Source: Pseudomonas putida
GTDB taxonomy: Bacteria; Pseudomonadota; Gammaproteobacteria; Pseudomonadales; Pseudomonadaceae
Length of the DNA stretch: 64,000 nucleotides
NCBI RefSeq assembly: GCF_030159595.1
Contig: NZ_BSKJ01000016.1
Location: 1-64,000, forward strand
Reading direction: 5' to 3'
This document shows positions 26,069 to 34,860 of the stretch, one piece after another; position 1 is the first letter of the stretch, and every line of letters begins with the position of its first letter. The position numbers and the translations under genes are program-made. The notes under the pieces are model-generated. The model was not told where the DNA came from, searched no databases, and saw nothing but the letters and a program-made list of their open reading frames with translations.

Positions 26069-26845
26069 TTACCAATAATTTTCTACCGCCACCTGCCCGG
26101 GCCGCTTGCTCAGGCTCAGTTGCAGGTCACGCGCCTTCAGCACCTTGCGCGTCTCGTCGATCATTTCCGGGTTACCGCACAGCATCACCCGCGAATGCTC
26201 CGGTGACAGCTCAAGCCCCGCCGCCTTCTCCAGCTCACCATTCTCGATCAACGTGGTAATACGCTGATTCAGCGCCCCTGGGTGGTGTTCACGCGTTACT
26301 ACCGGTATGAACTGCAACTTGCCGGCGTACTCGGCCAGGTAATCGCGCTGTTCCAACCCGGCGATTTCATCCACATAGGCCAGCTCTTTCGCTTCGCGCA
26401 CCGAATACACCAACTTGATGCTGTCAAAACGCTCCCAAGCCTCGAAGTCCTGCAGGATCGACATAAAGGGCGCAATGCCAGTACCGGTCGCCAGTAACCA
26501 CAAGTCACGACCGCCGACGAAGCGGTCAAGGGTAAGGAAGCCAAAGGCCTGGCGATCGATCAGCAAGGTATCGCCTGCGCCCAACCGGCTCAGCTCGCTG
26601 GTGAATTCACCGCCGGGTACAACGATGGAGAAGAAGTCGAGGTGCTCGTCATGCGGTGCGCTGACCATGGAGTAGGCACGCCACACCACGCTGCCATCGG
26701 CCTTGGTCACACCCAGTCGGGCGAACTGGCCGGAACGGAAGCGGAAGCCCGCATCGCGCGTAACCCGCAGGCTGAAGAGGTTCGGCGTCAACGGCTGAAC
26801 ATCGAGCAGGGTCTGGCGGGTGAACTTTTCGGCGCTTGCGGTCAT
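26069..26845 (-). CDS. fpr: Ferredoxin/flavodoxin-NADP+ reductase
   Basis: A 258-residue FAD enzyme moving electrons between NADPH and ferredoxin or flavodoxin. FAD motif RAYSMVSAP, pyridine-nucleotide loop LATGTGIAPFMSIL, and the LCGNPEMIDE element are all present, as is the subclass I bacterial C-terminus VAVENYW. ATG 26845 has GGAG 7 bases upstream. Pseudomonads carry two Fpr types; the mscL neighbour suggests the FprB-type paralogue rather than the FinR-controlled one (inference from gene order). Confidence 0.9.
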   Translation of the reverse strand: MTASAEKFTRQTLLDVQPLTPNLFSLRVTRDAGFRFRSGQFARLGVTKADGSVVWRAYSMVSAPHDEHLDFFSIVVPGGEFTSELSRLGAGDTLLIDRQAFGFLTLDRFVGGRDLWLLATGTGIAPFMSILQDFEAWERFDSIKLVYSVREAKELAYVDEIAGLEQRDYLAEYAGKLQFIPVVTREHHPGALNQRITTLIENGELEKAAGLELSPEHSRVMLCGNPEMIDETRKVLKARDLQLSLSKRPGQVAVENYW

Positions 26846-26989
26846 ATCGGGCTCCAGGGTTGGCGAGTGCACAGTGTCGCCTAAAGTGGCCTGGATAAAA
26901 ACCACCGCTTTGTAGGGCCTCATCAAGGGCGATCGTGCCGAACTCTCAGAAATTCCTGATCGCTATAACAAAAAAATCCCAACAAGGTG

Positions 26990-27005
26990 GTAGGACTTTT
27001 CCTAC
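26990..27005. promoter_or_regulatory. Inverted repeat upstream of ppoR
   Basis: GTAGGA-CTTT-TCCTAC, a perfect 6-bp dyad with 4-base spacer, 54 bases before the ppoR start. Possible autoregulatory or regulator site. Confidence 0.4.
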
Positions 27006-27058
27006 AATCATCCGGGTACTCAAACGGATTGGATCCTGTCACCCAAGGAGTTCTTCAA

Positions 27059-27766
27059 ATGCTTCATTGGAGACCCGAGCATCTTCATGTGTTCGTCAGC
27101 GAGCGATGCCCACAGAAGTTGTTCGACATTGCGGTGCACCTGGCTCAGGAACTGGGTATGGAGTACCTCGGGCTGAATATCCGCATTCAGATCGCCACGC
27201 AGACCCCCAGGCTTTACCTCTACAGCAATTACCCGAATGAATGGATCGAGCGCTATCAGCGCGACGAGTTCTACAAACAGGACCCCGCCGCAAACGTGAG
27301 CCACAGCTCGACCCTGCCAGTGCTGTGGACCGAAGAACTGTACCGCGAAGCCCCGCAGTTTCGAGAAGTCGCCTGCCAGCATGGGCTGCGCCATGGCTGG
27401 ACGCAGTCGTTGCACGACTTGCAGCACAACGAGAGCCAGATCAGCGTAGCCAGGCCCATCGGCGACATCGACATCGCCGAACTCTATGACAAGGCCGGCA
27501 GTGTGCAGTGGCTATGCCACACCCTCCATGCAGTACTTGGCGAACATCACCTGAACGCGCTGTGCCCACCGCAGCCGAAAATGAGCGAGCGGGAACTGGA
27601 AGTGTTGAAGTGGTCGGCCGCCGGCAAGACCGCCGCCGACGTGGCCTGCATTCTGTCGCTGTCGCAAAGCACGGTTAACTTCCATATCCGCAGCGTGATC
27701 ACCAAGACCAACGCCGCAAACAAAGCCGGTGCCGTCGCCATCGCCGCCCTGCGTGGCTGGATCTGA
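27059..27766 (+). CDS. ppoR: LuxR-family solo regulator, PpoR type
   Basis: A 235-residue quorum-sensing-type regulator. The N-terminal autoinducer-binding domain spans about residues 15-160 with conserved aromatic and Asp positions (YPNEWIERYQRDEFYKQDP, LPVLWTEELY). The C-terminal GerE HTH is MSERELEVLKWSAAGKTAAD followed by SQSTVNFHIRSVITKTNA. No luxI-type synthase is nearby, so it is an unpaired solo. P. putida PpoR, as I recall, occupies this locus beside fpr and binds N-acyl homoserine lactones. AAGGAG is 8 bases before ATG 27059. Confidence 0.9.
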   Translation: MLHWRPEHLHVFVSERCPQKLFDIAVHLAQELGMEYLGLNIRIQIATQTPRLYLYSNYPNEWIERYQRDEFYKQDPAANVSHSSTLPVLWTEELYREAPQFREVACQHGLRHGWTQSLHDLQHNESQISVARPIGDIDIAELYDKAGSVQWLCHTLHAVLGEHHLNALCPPQPKMSERELEVLKWSAAGKTAADVACILSLSQSTVNFHIRSVITKTNAANKAGAVAIAALRGWI

Positions 27767-27862
27767 CCTTCAAACCTGCGACCTTGGGCAAAGCCCTGTA
27801 GAATCGCCCGGCAAAGCCCGGGGCGAACCGCAACGGGCAGTTTCATACCCGAGCCAGACGCC

Positions 27863-28987
27863 ATGCCCCTGTTGACCACCCCCTACGCCGAACTCGACCT
27901 GATCCGCCAGCCGGAGCAGGCCAACGACCCGCTGCAGGCATTCGATGCCGCCGACGAGTACCTGCTTGCGCAGCTGCACGAACAGGCACCCGACGCCAAC
28001 TGCCGCGTGCTGGTGCTCAATGACAGCTTCGGTGCCCTGGCCGCCAGCCTGGCGGGCCAGTTGCAGGTGGTCAGTAGCGGCGATTCGCACCTGGCACACC
28101 TGGCCCTGGAAAAAAACCTGGCGCGCAATGGCTTGCCGTTTGACAGCGTGCCCTTCGTACCGGCCAGCGAACACTGGCAAGGCCCTTTCGACCGGGTGCT
28201 GGTGCGCGTGCCCAAGACCCTGGCCCTGCTTGAGGAACAACTGATTCGCCTGCAGGGCCACCTGGCGCCTGGCGCGCAGGTGATTGCCGGGGCGATGATC
28301 AAACACTTGCCACACGCAGCCGGCGACCTGATGGAAAAGTACATCGGCCCGGTGCAGGCCTCGCTGGCGCAGAAAAAGGCCCGTCTGCTGACGGCAACAG
28401 CGGCCGAACGGCCGGTCGCCCGCTCGCCCTACCCTAGCCGCTATCGCCACGACGCGCCGGCGCTGGAGTTGGTCAACCACGCCAATGTGTTCTGCCGTGA
28501 AGGCCTGGATATCGGCACCCGGGCGTTCCTGCCGCACCTGCCACGCGACGTGGGCCGTGCGCGGGTGGCCGACCTGGGTTGCGGCAATGGCGTGCTGGCG
28601 ATTGCCAGTGCACTGGCGAACCCCGATGCTGAATACACACTGGTCGACGAGTCGTACATGGCGGTGCAATCGGCACGGGAGAACTGGCAGGCCGCACTGG
28701 GCGAGCGCCCGGCGACCTTCGTTGCAGCCGATGGGTTGGCCGGGGTGGAGAAGCAATCGCTGGACGTGGTGCTGTGCAACCCGCCGTTCCACCAGCAGCA
28801 AGTGGTGGGCGACTTCCTTGCCTGGCGCATGTTCCAGCAGGCGCGTGAGGCACTGGTAGTCGGGGGGGCGCTGTACATCGTGGGCAACCGTCACCTGGGC
28901 TATCACAGCAAACTGGCGCGATTGTTCCGAGGGGTGGAGCAGGTGGCCGCTACACCCAAGTTCGTCATCCTGAAAGCCCGTAAGTAA
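27863..28987 (+). CDS. rlmG: 23S rRNA (guanine-N2) methyltransferase RlmG
   Basis: A 374-residue SAM-dependent methyltransferase modifying G1835 of 23S rRNA. Tandem methyltransferase-like domains: a degenerate N-terminal half and a catalytic C-terminal half with VADLGCGNGVLAIA (SAM loop, about residue 235) and the catalytic NPPF tetrad in LCNPPFHQQQ. Normal length for RlmG. Stand-alone gene ending in a REP pair. Confidence 0.93.
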   Translation: MPLLTTPYAELDLIRQPEQANDPLQAFDAADEYLLAQLHEQAPDANCRVLVLNDSFGALAASLAGQLQVVSSGDSHLAHLALEKNLARNGLPFDSVPFVPASEHWQGPFDRVLVRVPKTLALLEEQLIRLQGHLAPGAQVIAGAMIKHLPHAAGDLMEKYIGPVQASLAQKKARLLTATAAERPVARSPYPSRYRHDAPALELVNHANVFCREGLDIGTRAFLPHLPRDVGRARVADLGCGNGVLAIASALANPDAEYTLVDESYMAVQSARENWQAALGERPATFVAADGLAGVEKQSLDVVLCNPPFHQQQVVGDFLAWRMFQQAREALVVGGALYIVGNRHLGYHSKLARLFRGVEQVAATPKFVILKARK

Positions 28988-28988
28988 C

Positions 28989-29099
28989 CCTGTACCGGCC
29001 CTATCGCCGGCAAGTCAGCTCCCACAGGATACTCACTGCCCTTGAAAGCTGTGCAGTACCTGTGGGAGCTGGCTTGCCGGCGATAGGGCCATTGCAGGT
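28989..29099. repeat. Inverted REP-variant pair
   Basis: GGCCCTATCGCCGGCAAGTC and GCTGGCTTGCCGGCGATAGG face each other between rlmG and the convergent oxidase operon. Confidence 0.8.
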
Positions 29100-29104
29100 T
29101 TACA

Positions 29105-29260
29105 TCAATGGGTGGTAAGGCCCGCAGCCCCCATGAACAAGCGCATCACCCACGCCGCCACACCCAGCGCCGCCACGCTCATCGCCCAGATCAGCAGCAG
29201 CCAACCCAGCCGCTGCCACAGCGGTTTCTTCTCTTCAAAGCCATGTTTGCCGGTCATCAT
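29105..29260 (-). CDS. DUF2474 small membrane protein of the cio oxidase operon
   Basis: A 51-residue peptide: charged N-terminus (MMTGKHGFEEKKPLWQRLG), one transmembrane helix (WLLLIWAMSVAALGVAAWVM) and a short tail. AGGAGG precedes the tandem ATG codons at 29260/29257. It starts 9 bases after the cioB stop. DUF2474 peptides regularly follow cyanide-insensitive oxidase genes and are proposed analogues of CydX, the small stabilising subunit of cytochrome bd. Too short for most gene finders. Confidence 0.85.
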   Translation of the reverse strand: MMTGKHGFEEKKPLWQRLGWLLLIWAMSVAALGVAAWVMRLFMGAAGLTTH

Positions 29261-29269
29261 GCGGCCCTC

Positions 29270-30277
29270 CTAGTGATAGCCGTCTTCAGGGGTCACCTTG
29301 CCGCGGAACACGTAGTAGCTCCAGAAGGTGTACATGAGGATGAACGGCAGGATGAATAACGTGCCCACCAGCATGAAGCCCTGGCTTTGCGGTGGCGCCG
29401 CAGCCTCCCAGATCGAGACCGACGGCGGGATGATGTTCGGCCATAAGCTGATACCCAAGCCGCTGTAGCCGAGGAAGATCAACACCAGGGTGAGCAGGAA
29501 CGGCGTGTAGTGCGCATTGCGCGCCACCGCCTTGAGCAACGCGTAGAACGTCACCAGTACCAGCAGCGGCACCGGCATGAACCAGATCAGGTTAGGCATG
29601 CTGAACCAGCGGTCGGCGATCTGTGGATAAGCGATCGGTGTCCACAGGCTGACGATGCCAATCACCACCAGCAGCACCAGCGCCAGCGGCCGGGCCATGT
29701 CGTGCATCTTCTGTTGCAGCGGCCCTTCGGTCTTCATGATCAGCCAAGTGCAGCCCAACAGCGTGTAGGCAACGATCAGCCCCAGCCCGCAAAACAGGCT
29801 GAACGGGGTGAGCCAGTCGAGGGTGCCACCGGCGAAGTGGCGGTCGACCACCTTGAAGCCTTCAAGGAAGGCGCCCAAAGCCACACCTTGGAAGAAGGTG
29901 GCGACCAGCGAACCCCAGATGAACGCCTTGTCCCAGATATGCCGCTTGTCGGCCTTGGCCTTGAAGCGAAACTCGAAGGCCACGCCGCGGAAGATCAAAC
30001 CGATCAACATCAGGATCAGCGGCAGGTACAGGGCTTCGAGTATCACTGCATAGGCCATCGGGAACGCCCCGAACAACCCGGCCCCCCCCAGGATCAGCCA
30101 GGTTTCATTGCCGTCCCACACCGGAGCGACGGTGTTCATCATTACATCGCGGTCCTGCTCGCCCTTGACGAAGGGAAAGAGCATGCCGATCCCCAGGTCG
30201 AAACCGTCCATCACCACATACATCATGACGCCGAAGATGATGATCACCGCCCAGATCAGCGGAAGGTCGATACCCAT
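29270..30277 (-). CDS. cioB: Cyanide-insensitive terminal oxidase subunit II (CydB-like)
   Basis: A 335-residue integral membrane subunit of the bd-type quinol oxidase. DLPLIWAVIIIFGVMMYVVMDGFDLG at the N-terminus and WDGNETWLILGGAGLFGAFP are invariant CydB features, with about eight helices. It starts 3 bases after cioA. Together they reduce O2 with quinol electrons and, lacking haem d in some species, resist cyanide. Confidence 0.95.
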   Translation of the reverse strand: MGIDLPLIWAVIIIFGVMMYVVMDGFDLGIGMLFPFVKGEQDRDVMMNTVAPVWDGNETWLILGGAGLFGAFPMAYAVILEALYLPLILMLIGLIFRGVAFEFRFKAKADKRHIWDKAFIWGSLVATFFQGVALGAFLEGFKVVDRHFAGGTLDWLTPFSLFCGLGLIVAYTLLGCTWLIMKTEGPLQQKMHDMARPLALVLLVVIGIVSLWTPIAYPQIADRWFSMPNLIWFMPVPLLVLVTFYALLKAVARNAHYTPFLLTLVLIFLGYSGLGISLWPNIIPPSVSIWEAAAPPQSQGFMLVGTLFILPFILMYTFWSYYVFRGKVTPEDGYH

Positions 30278-30280
30278 GGC

Positions 30281-31717
30281 TCAGTCCTCCTTGCTCAGGT
30301 TGGCAGTCTTGGCCTCATGGCCATCATCGGCGGCAGACAACGGCCGCGCCGGCGTGCGCTGCTGGCCAGGGCCGCCCGGTGTGTGTTCGTCGCCTTCGCC
30401 GGTCTGCGGCCCTTTGCGCACCAGGCGCATCATGTAGCCAAGACCGGTGCCGAACAGGGCGAAGTACACCACTACGAAGGCCACCAGGGTGAAGCCCAGC
30501 TGTGCATAACTATGGTTGGACACGCCATCCGCCGTGCGCATCAGGCCATACACCACCCAGGGCTGGCGGCCGATCTCGGTGGTGAACCAGCCGGCCAGCA
30601 AGGCGATCAGCCCGGAAGGCCCCATCCATAGCGCCAGGTACAGGAACGGGCGCGAGGTGTAGAGCGTGCCGCGCTTGCGCAGCCACAGGCTCCACAGGCC
30701 GACGAAGATCATCAGGAAGCCGAGCCCGACCATGATCCGGAACGACCAGAAGACGATGGTCGAGTTGGGCCGGTCCTCGGGTGGGAACTCCTTCATCGCC
30801 GGCACCTGTTTGTCCAGGCTGTGGGTCAGGATCAGGCTGCCAAGCGCCGGAATCTCTACCTTGAAGCGTGTGGTCTCCGCCTTCATGTCGGGGATACCGA
30901 ACAGGATCAGCGGGGTCGGCTCGCCAGGCACATTCTCCCAGTGACCTTCGATCGCCGCGATTTTCACCGGCTGGTGCTTGAGCGTATTGAGGCCGTGGAA
31001 GTCACCGATCACCGCCTGGATCGGGGCAACGATCAACGCCATCCACATGGCCATCGACAGCATCTTGCGCACCGCCGGATTGTCACGCCCGCGCAGCAGG
31101 TGCCAGGCCGCCGAGGCGCCGACGAAGAACGCCGTGGAGACAAACGCGGCCGTGGCCATGTGCATCAGCCGGTAGGGGAACGAGGGGTTGAACACCACCG
31201 CAAACCAGTCCACCGGCACCACCCGACCATCGATGATTTCGTGGCCTTGGGGCGTCTGCATCCAACTGTTGGAAGCGAGAATCCAGAAGGTCGATACCAG
31301 GGTGCCCAGCGCCACCATGCAGGTGGAAAAGAAATGCAAGCCACGGCCCACACGATTCCAGCCGAACAGCATGACGCCGAGGAAGCCGGCTTCGAGGAAG
31401 AAGGCAGTCAGCACCTCGTAGGTCAGCAGTGGCCCGGTCACGGCGCCTGCGAACTCGGAGAAGCGGCTCCAGTTGGTACCGAACTGGTAGGCCATGACCA
31501 GGCCCGAGACCACGCCCATGCCGAAGTTGACGGCGAAGATTTTCGACCAGAAGTGATAGAGGTCACGGTAGACCTGGTTGTGGGTCCGCAGCCAGAGGCC
31601 TTCGAGGACTGCCAGGTAGCTCGCCAGGCCAATGGTGATGGCCGGGAACAGGATGTGGAACGACACGGTAAAGGCAAACTGCATTCGGGCGAGCTCTAGG
31701 GCCTCTATTCCGAACAT
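30281..31717 (-). CDS. cioA: Cyanide-insensitive terminal oxidase subunit I (CydA-like)
   Basis: A 478-residue haem-binding subunit. SFHILFPAITIG carries the b595/d-type haem His near residue 20; GWNRVGRGLHFFSTCMVALG and GWFTTEIGRQPWVVYGL are CydA blocks. The quinol-binding Q-loop is short, as in the CIO subclass rather than E. coli CydA. It is first in the cioA-cioB-DUF2474 operon. An ANR-type box lies about 150 bases upstream, consistent with oxygen-dependent control known for cioAB. Confidence 0.95.
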   Translation of the reverse strand: MFGIEALELARMQFAFTVSFHILFPAITIGLASYLAVLEGLWLRTHNQVYRDLYHFWSKIFAVNFGMGVVSGLVMAYQFGTNWSRFSEFAGAVTGPLLTYEVLTAFFLEAGFLGVMLFGWNRVGRGLHFFSTCMVALGTLVSTFWILASNSWMQTPQGHEIIDGRVVPVDWFAVVFNPSFPYRLMHMATAAFVSTAFFVGASAAWHLLRGRDNPAVRKMLSMAMWMALIVAPIQAVIGDFHGLNTLKHQPVKIAAIEGHWENVPGEPTPLILFGIPDMKAETTRFKVEIPALGSLILTHSLDKQVPAMKEFPPEDRPNSTIVFWSFRIMVGLGFLMIFVGLWSLWLRKRGTLYTSRPFLYLALWMGPSGLIALLAGWFTTEIGRQPWVVYGLMRTADGVSNHSYAQLGFTLVAFVVVYFALFGTGLGYMMRLVRKGPQTGEGDEHTPGGPGQQRTPARPLSAADDGHEAKTANLSKED

Positions 31718-31864
31718 GGTGCTTCCTCTTCAGATAATCCGGCGTCCGGGCTTGTGGCCCCAGTCGCCCACTGCCCCCACTGGGTCGAGTACGGCGCGTT
31801 GGAATTGTTCTGTTCGATCGCAGGGATTCCGGCCCAGAGGGCCAATTCGTTGAATCTGGAACGA

Positions 31865-31878
31865 TTGATCCAGATCAA
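31865..31878. promoter_or_regulatory. ANR/FNR box between cioA and MFS gene
   Basis: TTGAT-CCAG-ATCAA matches the ANR consensus TTGAT-N4-ATCAA exactly. It lies 147 bases upstream of cioA and 185 upstream of the divergent MFS gene. In P. aeruginosa ANR represses cioAB at low oxygen (established knowledge). The rest of the 31718-32062 gap shows no gene. Confidence 0.85.
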
Positions 31879-32062
31879 CGAATGCTAGGAAGCATAGTCC
31901 CGAATGGCCCGGCGGGCCGTGTGGTTGATTGCCGCGTGACCGGTTGCCCCACCCTCTTTCATAAAGCGTGAGAAAGTGCCGATCCGGGCAAACAGTAACT
32001 GCTTGTTACAAACAGATGATACGCTGCGCACCCCTCTACTGCGCCGAGGCCCCTGGTTTCCG

Positions 32063-33283
32063 ATGTCCGATTCCGCACCGCAGTTGCTGCGCCACCATCG
32101 TCCCTTCCTGGCCTTTTGGCTGGCCCGTGTTTTCACCGCCAGCGGCTTCCAGATGCTCACCGTGGCCATCGGCTGGCACCTCTATCAGTTGACCGGCAAC
32201 GTGCTGGACCTGGGCCTGGTCGGCCTGGTGGAATTTGCCCCACGGGTGCTGTTCATGCTGCACACCGGGCATGTGGCCGACCGCTATGACCGGCGCAAGG
32301 TCGCTGCCCTGTGCCAGAGCCTGCAAGGGCTGATTGCCTTGGCGCTGGCAGTGGGCAGCGCTACCGACAACGTCACCCGCGAACTGATCTTCGCCCTCGC
32401 CTTCCTGCTCGGTGCCACGCGCTCATTCGAAATGCCGGCGACTCAGGCGCTGTTGCCCAACGTCGTGCCGCCAGGGCTGTTCCCACGGGCAGTGGCGGCT
32501 TCGGCCTCCGCCACCCAGTCAGCAACCATCGTGGCGCCAGCCGTGGGCGGTTTCCTGTATGCCTTCGGCAGCATCTGGGTGTATGGCCCCACCGTGGCCT
32601 TGTACGCCATCGCCTGTGTACTCACCTTGAGCCTGCAAGCACGCGGCCAGGTCGTGCAACGCGGGCGCGCCAGCATCGAATCACTGCTGGCCGGCATTCG
32701 CTTCATCCGCAGCCGACCCGATATCCTCGGTGCCATTTCGCTGGACCTGTTCGCCGTGCTGCTGGGCGGGGCCACCGCGCTGCTGCCGGTGTTCGCCAAG
32801 GACATCCTGCTGACCGGCCCGATGGGCCTCGGCCTGCTGCGCTCGGCGCCAGCGGTGGGGGCGTTGCTGATGTCGCTGTGGCTGGCGCGCTTCCCGTTCG
32901 AGCGGAAAGTGGGGCGCACCATGTTCACCGCGGTCGGCGTGTTCGGCGTGGCGACCATTGCCTTTGGCCTGTCGACCTCGTTCTGGTTCTCGCTGGCCGT
33001 ACTGGTGGTGCTGGGCGCGGCGGACATGATCAGCATGGTGATTCGCAGTTCGTTCGTGCAGCTGGAAACACCAGATGAAATGCGCGGGCGGGTAAGCGCG
33101 GTGAACGGGTTGTTCATCGGTGCCTCGAACCAGCTCGGCGAATTCGAATCGGGGGTGACGGCGCACTGGTTTGGCACAGTGCCGGCGGTGGTGATGGGCG
33201 GAGTGGGCACGTTGGTGGTGACCGGCGTGTGGATAAAACTGTTCCCGACACTGGCCAAGCGGGATCGGTTGCATAACGGTTGA
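32063..33283 (+). CDS. MFS transporter (EntS/MFS_3-like exporter)
   Basis: A 406-residue major facilitator with 12 predicted helices. The N-terminal FLAFWLARVFTASGFQMLTVA and the loop GHVADRYDRRKVAALCQ are hallmarks of the MFS_3 group that includes the enterobactin exporter EntS. NVVPPGLFPRAVAASASATQ lies in the second half of the first bundle. ATG 32063 gives the expected short cytosolic N-terminus. Substrate unknown; no siderophore genes nearby. It shares its upstream region, including the ANR box, with cioA. Confidence 0.82.
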   Translation: MSDSAPQLLRHHRPFLAFWLARVFTASGFQMLTVAIGWHLYQLTGNVLDLGLVGLVEFAPRVLFMLHTGHVADRYDRRKVAALCQSLQGLIALALAVGSATDNVTRELIFALAFLLGATRSFEMPATQALLPNVVPPGLFPRAVAASASATQSATIVAPAVGGFLYAFGSIWVYGPTVALYAIACVLTLSLQARGQVVQRGRASIESLLAGIRFIRSRPDILGAISLDLFAVLLGGATALLPVFAKDILLTGPMGLGLLRSAPAVGALLMSLWLARFPFERKVGRTMFTAVGVFGVATIAFGLSTSFWFSLAVLVVLGAADMISMVIRSSFVQLETPDEMRGRVSAVNGLFIGASNQLGEFESGVTAHWFGTVPAVVMGGVGTLVVTGVWIKLFPTLAKRDRLHNG

Positions 33284-33289
33284 TCGTTA

Positions 33290-33400
33290 ACCTGTACCGG
33301 CCTCTTCGCGGGTGAACCCGCTCCCACAGGGACCACGCCGCCCTCAGGCCCTGTGCTGTACCTGTGGGAGCGGGTTTACCCGCGAAGAGGCCGGCACAGG
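33290..33400. repeat. Inverted REP pair
   Basis: CTCTTCGCGGGTGAACCCGC and GCGGGTTTACCCGCGAAGAG face each other downstream of the MFS gene. Confidence 0.85.
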
Positions 33401-33564
33401 CGATAGAAAATCCCATTCCCAACGGCCATAGGCCCCCGCCATGCATGCTGGTATGATGCGCGGCTTTTTTCCTCCCCACACAAAACCACGGCAACCGGTA
33501 CGGTCTGTGCTTTGCTGATGGGGTCGATATATTCATGGCGCCGGGGGCGCCTTGGGGAGCGGGC

Positions 33565-34860
33565 ATGCTGGAAAGGCTGTTTCAACTAAGAGCACACAAC
33601 ACCAACGTGCGCACCGAGATTCTCGCGGGCGTCACCACCTTCCTGGCCATGGCCTACATCCTGTTCGTCAACCCGAGCATCCTCGGCGAGACTGGCATGG
33701 ACAAGGGCGCGATCTTCGTCGCCACCTGCCTGGCGGCAGCCATCGGCTCCACCACCATGGGCCTGATCGCCAACTACCCGATCGCCCTGGCGCCGGGCAT
33801 GGGCCTGAACGCGTTCTTCACCTACACCGTAGTGCTGCACATGGGCCACACCTGGCAAGTGGCGCTGGGCGCGGTGTTCCTGTCGGCGGTGATGTTCTTC
33901 CTGCTGTCGATCTTCCGCATCCGTGAATGGATCGTGAACAGCATTCCACTGCCACTGCGCTCGGCGATCGCTGCGGGTATCGGCCTGTTCCTGGCGCTGA
34001 TCGCCCTGCATAACGCCGGCATCGTCGTCGATAACCCGGCTACCCTGGTGGGCCTTGGCGACCTCAAGCAGCCGGCACCGATCCTCGCCACCCTGGGCTT
34101 CTTCCTGATCGTGGGCCTGGAGTCGCTGAAAGTGCGCGGCGCCGTGCTGATCGGCATCCTGGCGGTGACCATCGCCTCGATCGTGATGGGCGTGACGCCG
34201 TTCGGCGGCATCGTCTCCATGCCGCCGTCGCTGGCCCCGACCTTCCTGCAGCTGGATATCGCCGGAGCGCTGGACGTGGGCCTGGTCAGCGTGATCTTCG
34301 CCTTCCTGTTCGTCGACCTGTTCGACAACTCCGGCACCCTGATCGGCGTGGCCAAGCGCGCCGGTTTGATGGGCAAAGACGGTCACATGCCGAAAATGGG
34401 CCGTGCCCTGATCGCCGACAGCACCGCCGCCATGGCCGGTTCGCTGCTGGGCACCTCGACCACCACCAGCTACATCGAGTCCGCTGCGGGCGTGAGCGCC
34501 GGTGGCCGCACCGGCCTGACCGCCATCGTGGTTGCCGTGCTGTTCCTGCTGGCGCTGTTCTTCGCTCCGCTGGCAGGTAGCGTGCCGGCGTTCGCCACCG
34601 CGCCGGCGCTGCTGTTCGTCGCTGTGCTGATGGCCTCGGGCCTGGCAGAAATAAACTGGGACGACGTCACCGAAGCCGCACCGGTGGTAGTGACCGCCCT
34701 GGCCATGCCGCTGACCTACTCGATCGCCAACGGTATCGCCTTCGGCTTCATTTCCTGGACCGCCGTCAAGCTGATCTCCGGCCGCTACCGCGACCTGAAC
34801 CCGGCCCTGGTGATCCTTTCCATCCTGTTCGTCATCAAGCTGGGCTGGTTCAACGCATGA
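33565..34860 (+). CDS. AzgA-type purine permease (adenine/hypoxanthine/guanine)
   Basis: A 431-residue NCS2 transporter of the AzgA/GhxP branch. Characteristic blocks: EILAGVTTFLAMAYILFVNP at the start, IALAPGMGLNAFFTYTVV, VFVDLFDNSGTLIGVA-type helix 8 (reads FLFVDLFDNSGTLIGVAKRA) and GTSTTTSYIESAAGVSAGGR. These place it with purine base:H+ symporters. ATG 33565 follows GGGGAGC. Its stop overlaps the trmA start by 4 bases, an odd functional pairing that is common in this genus. Confidence 0.9.
   Translation: MLERLFQLRAHNTNVRTEILAGVTTFLAMAYILFVNPSILGETGMDKGAIFVATCLAAAIGSTTMGLIANYPIALAPGMGLNAFFTYTVVLHMGHTWQVALGAVFLSAVMFFLLSIFRIREWIVNSIPLPLRSAIAAGIGLFLALIALHNAGIVVDNPATLVGLGDLKQPAPILATLGFFLIVGLESLKVRGAVLIGILAVTIASIVMGVTPFGGIVSMPPSLAPTFLQLDIAGALDVGLVSVIFAFLFVDLFDNSGTLIGVAKRAGLMGKDGHMPKMGRALIADSTAAMAGSLLGTSTTTSYIESAAGVSAGGRTGLTAIVVAVLFLLALFFAPLAGSVPAFATAPALLFVAVLMASGLAEINWDDVTEAAPVVVTALAMPLTYSIANGIAFGFISWTAVKLISGRYRDLNPALVILSILFVIKLGWFNA

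Noticed and set aside
33400..33564. Purine riboswitch upstream of the AzgA-type permease
   Set aside because: The leader is short, and no purine-aptamer three-way junction or conserved loop sequence was found.
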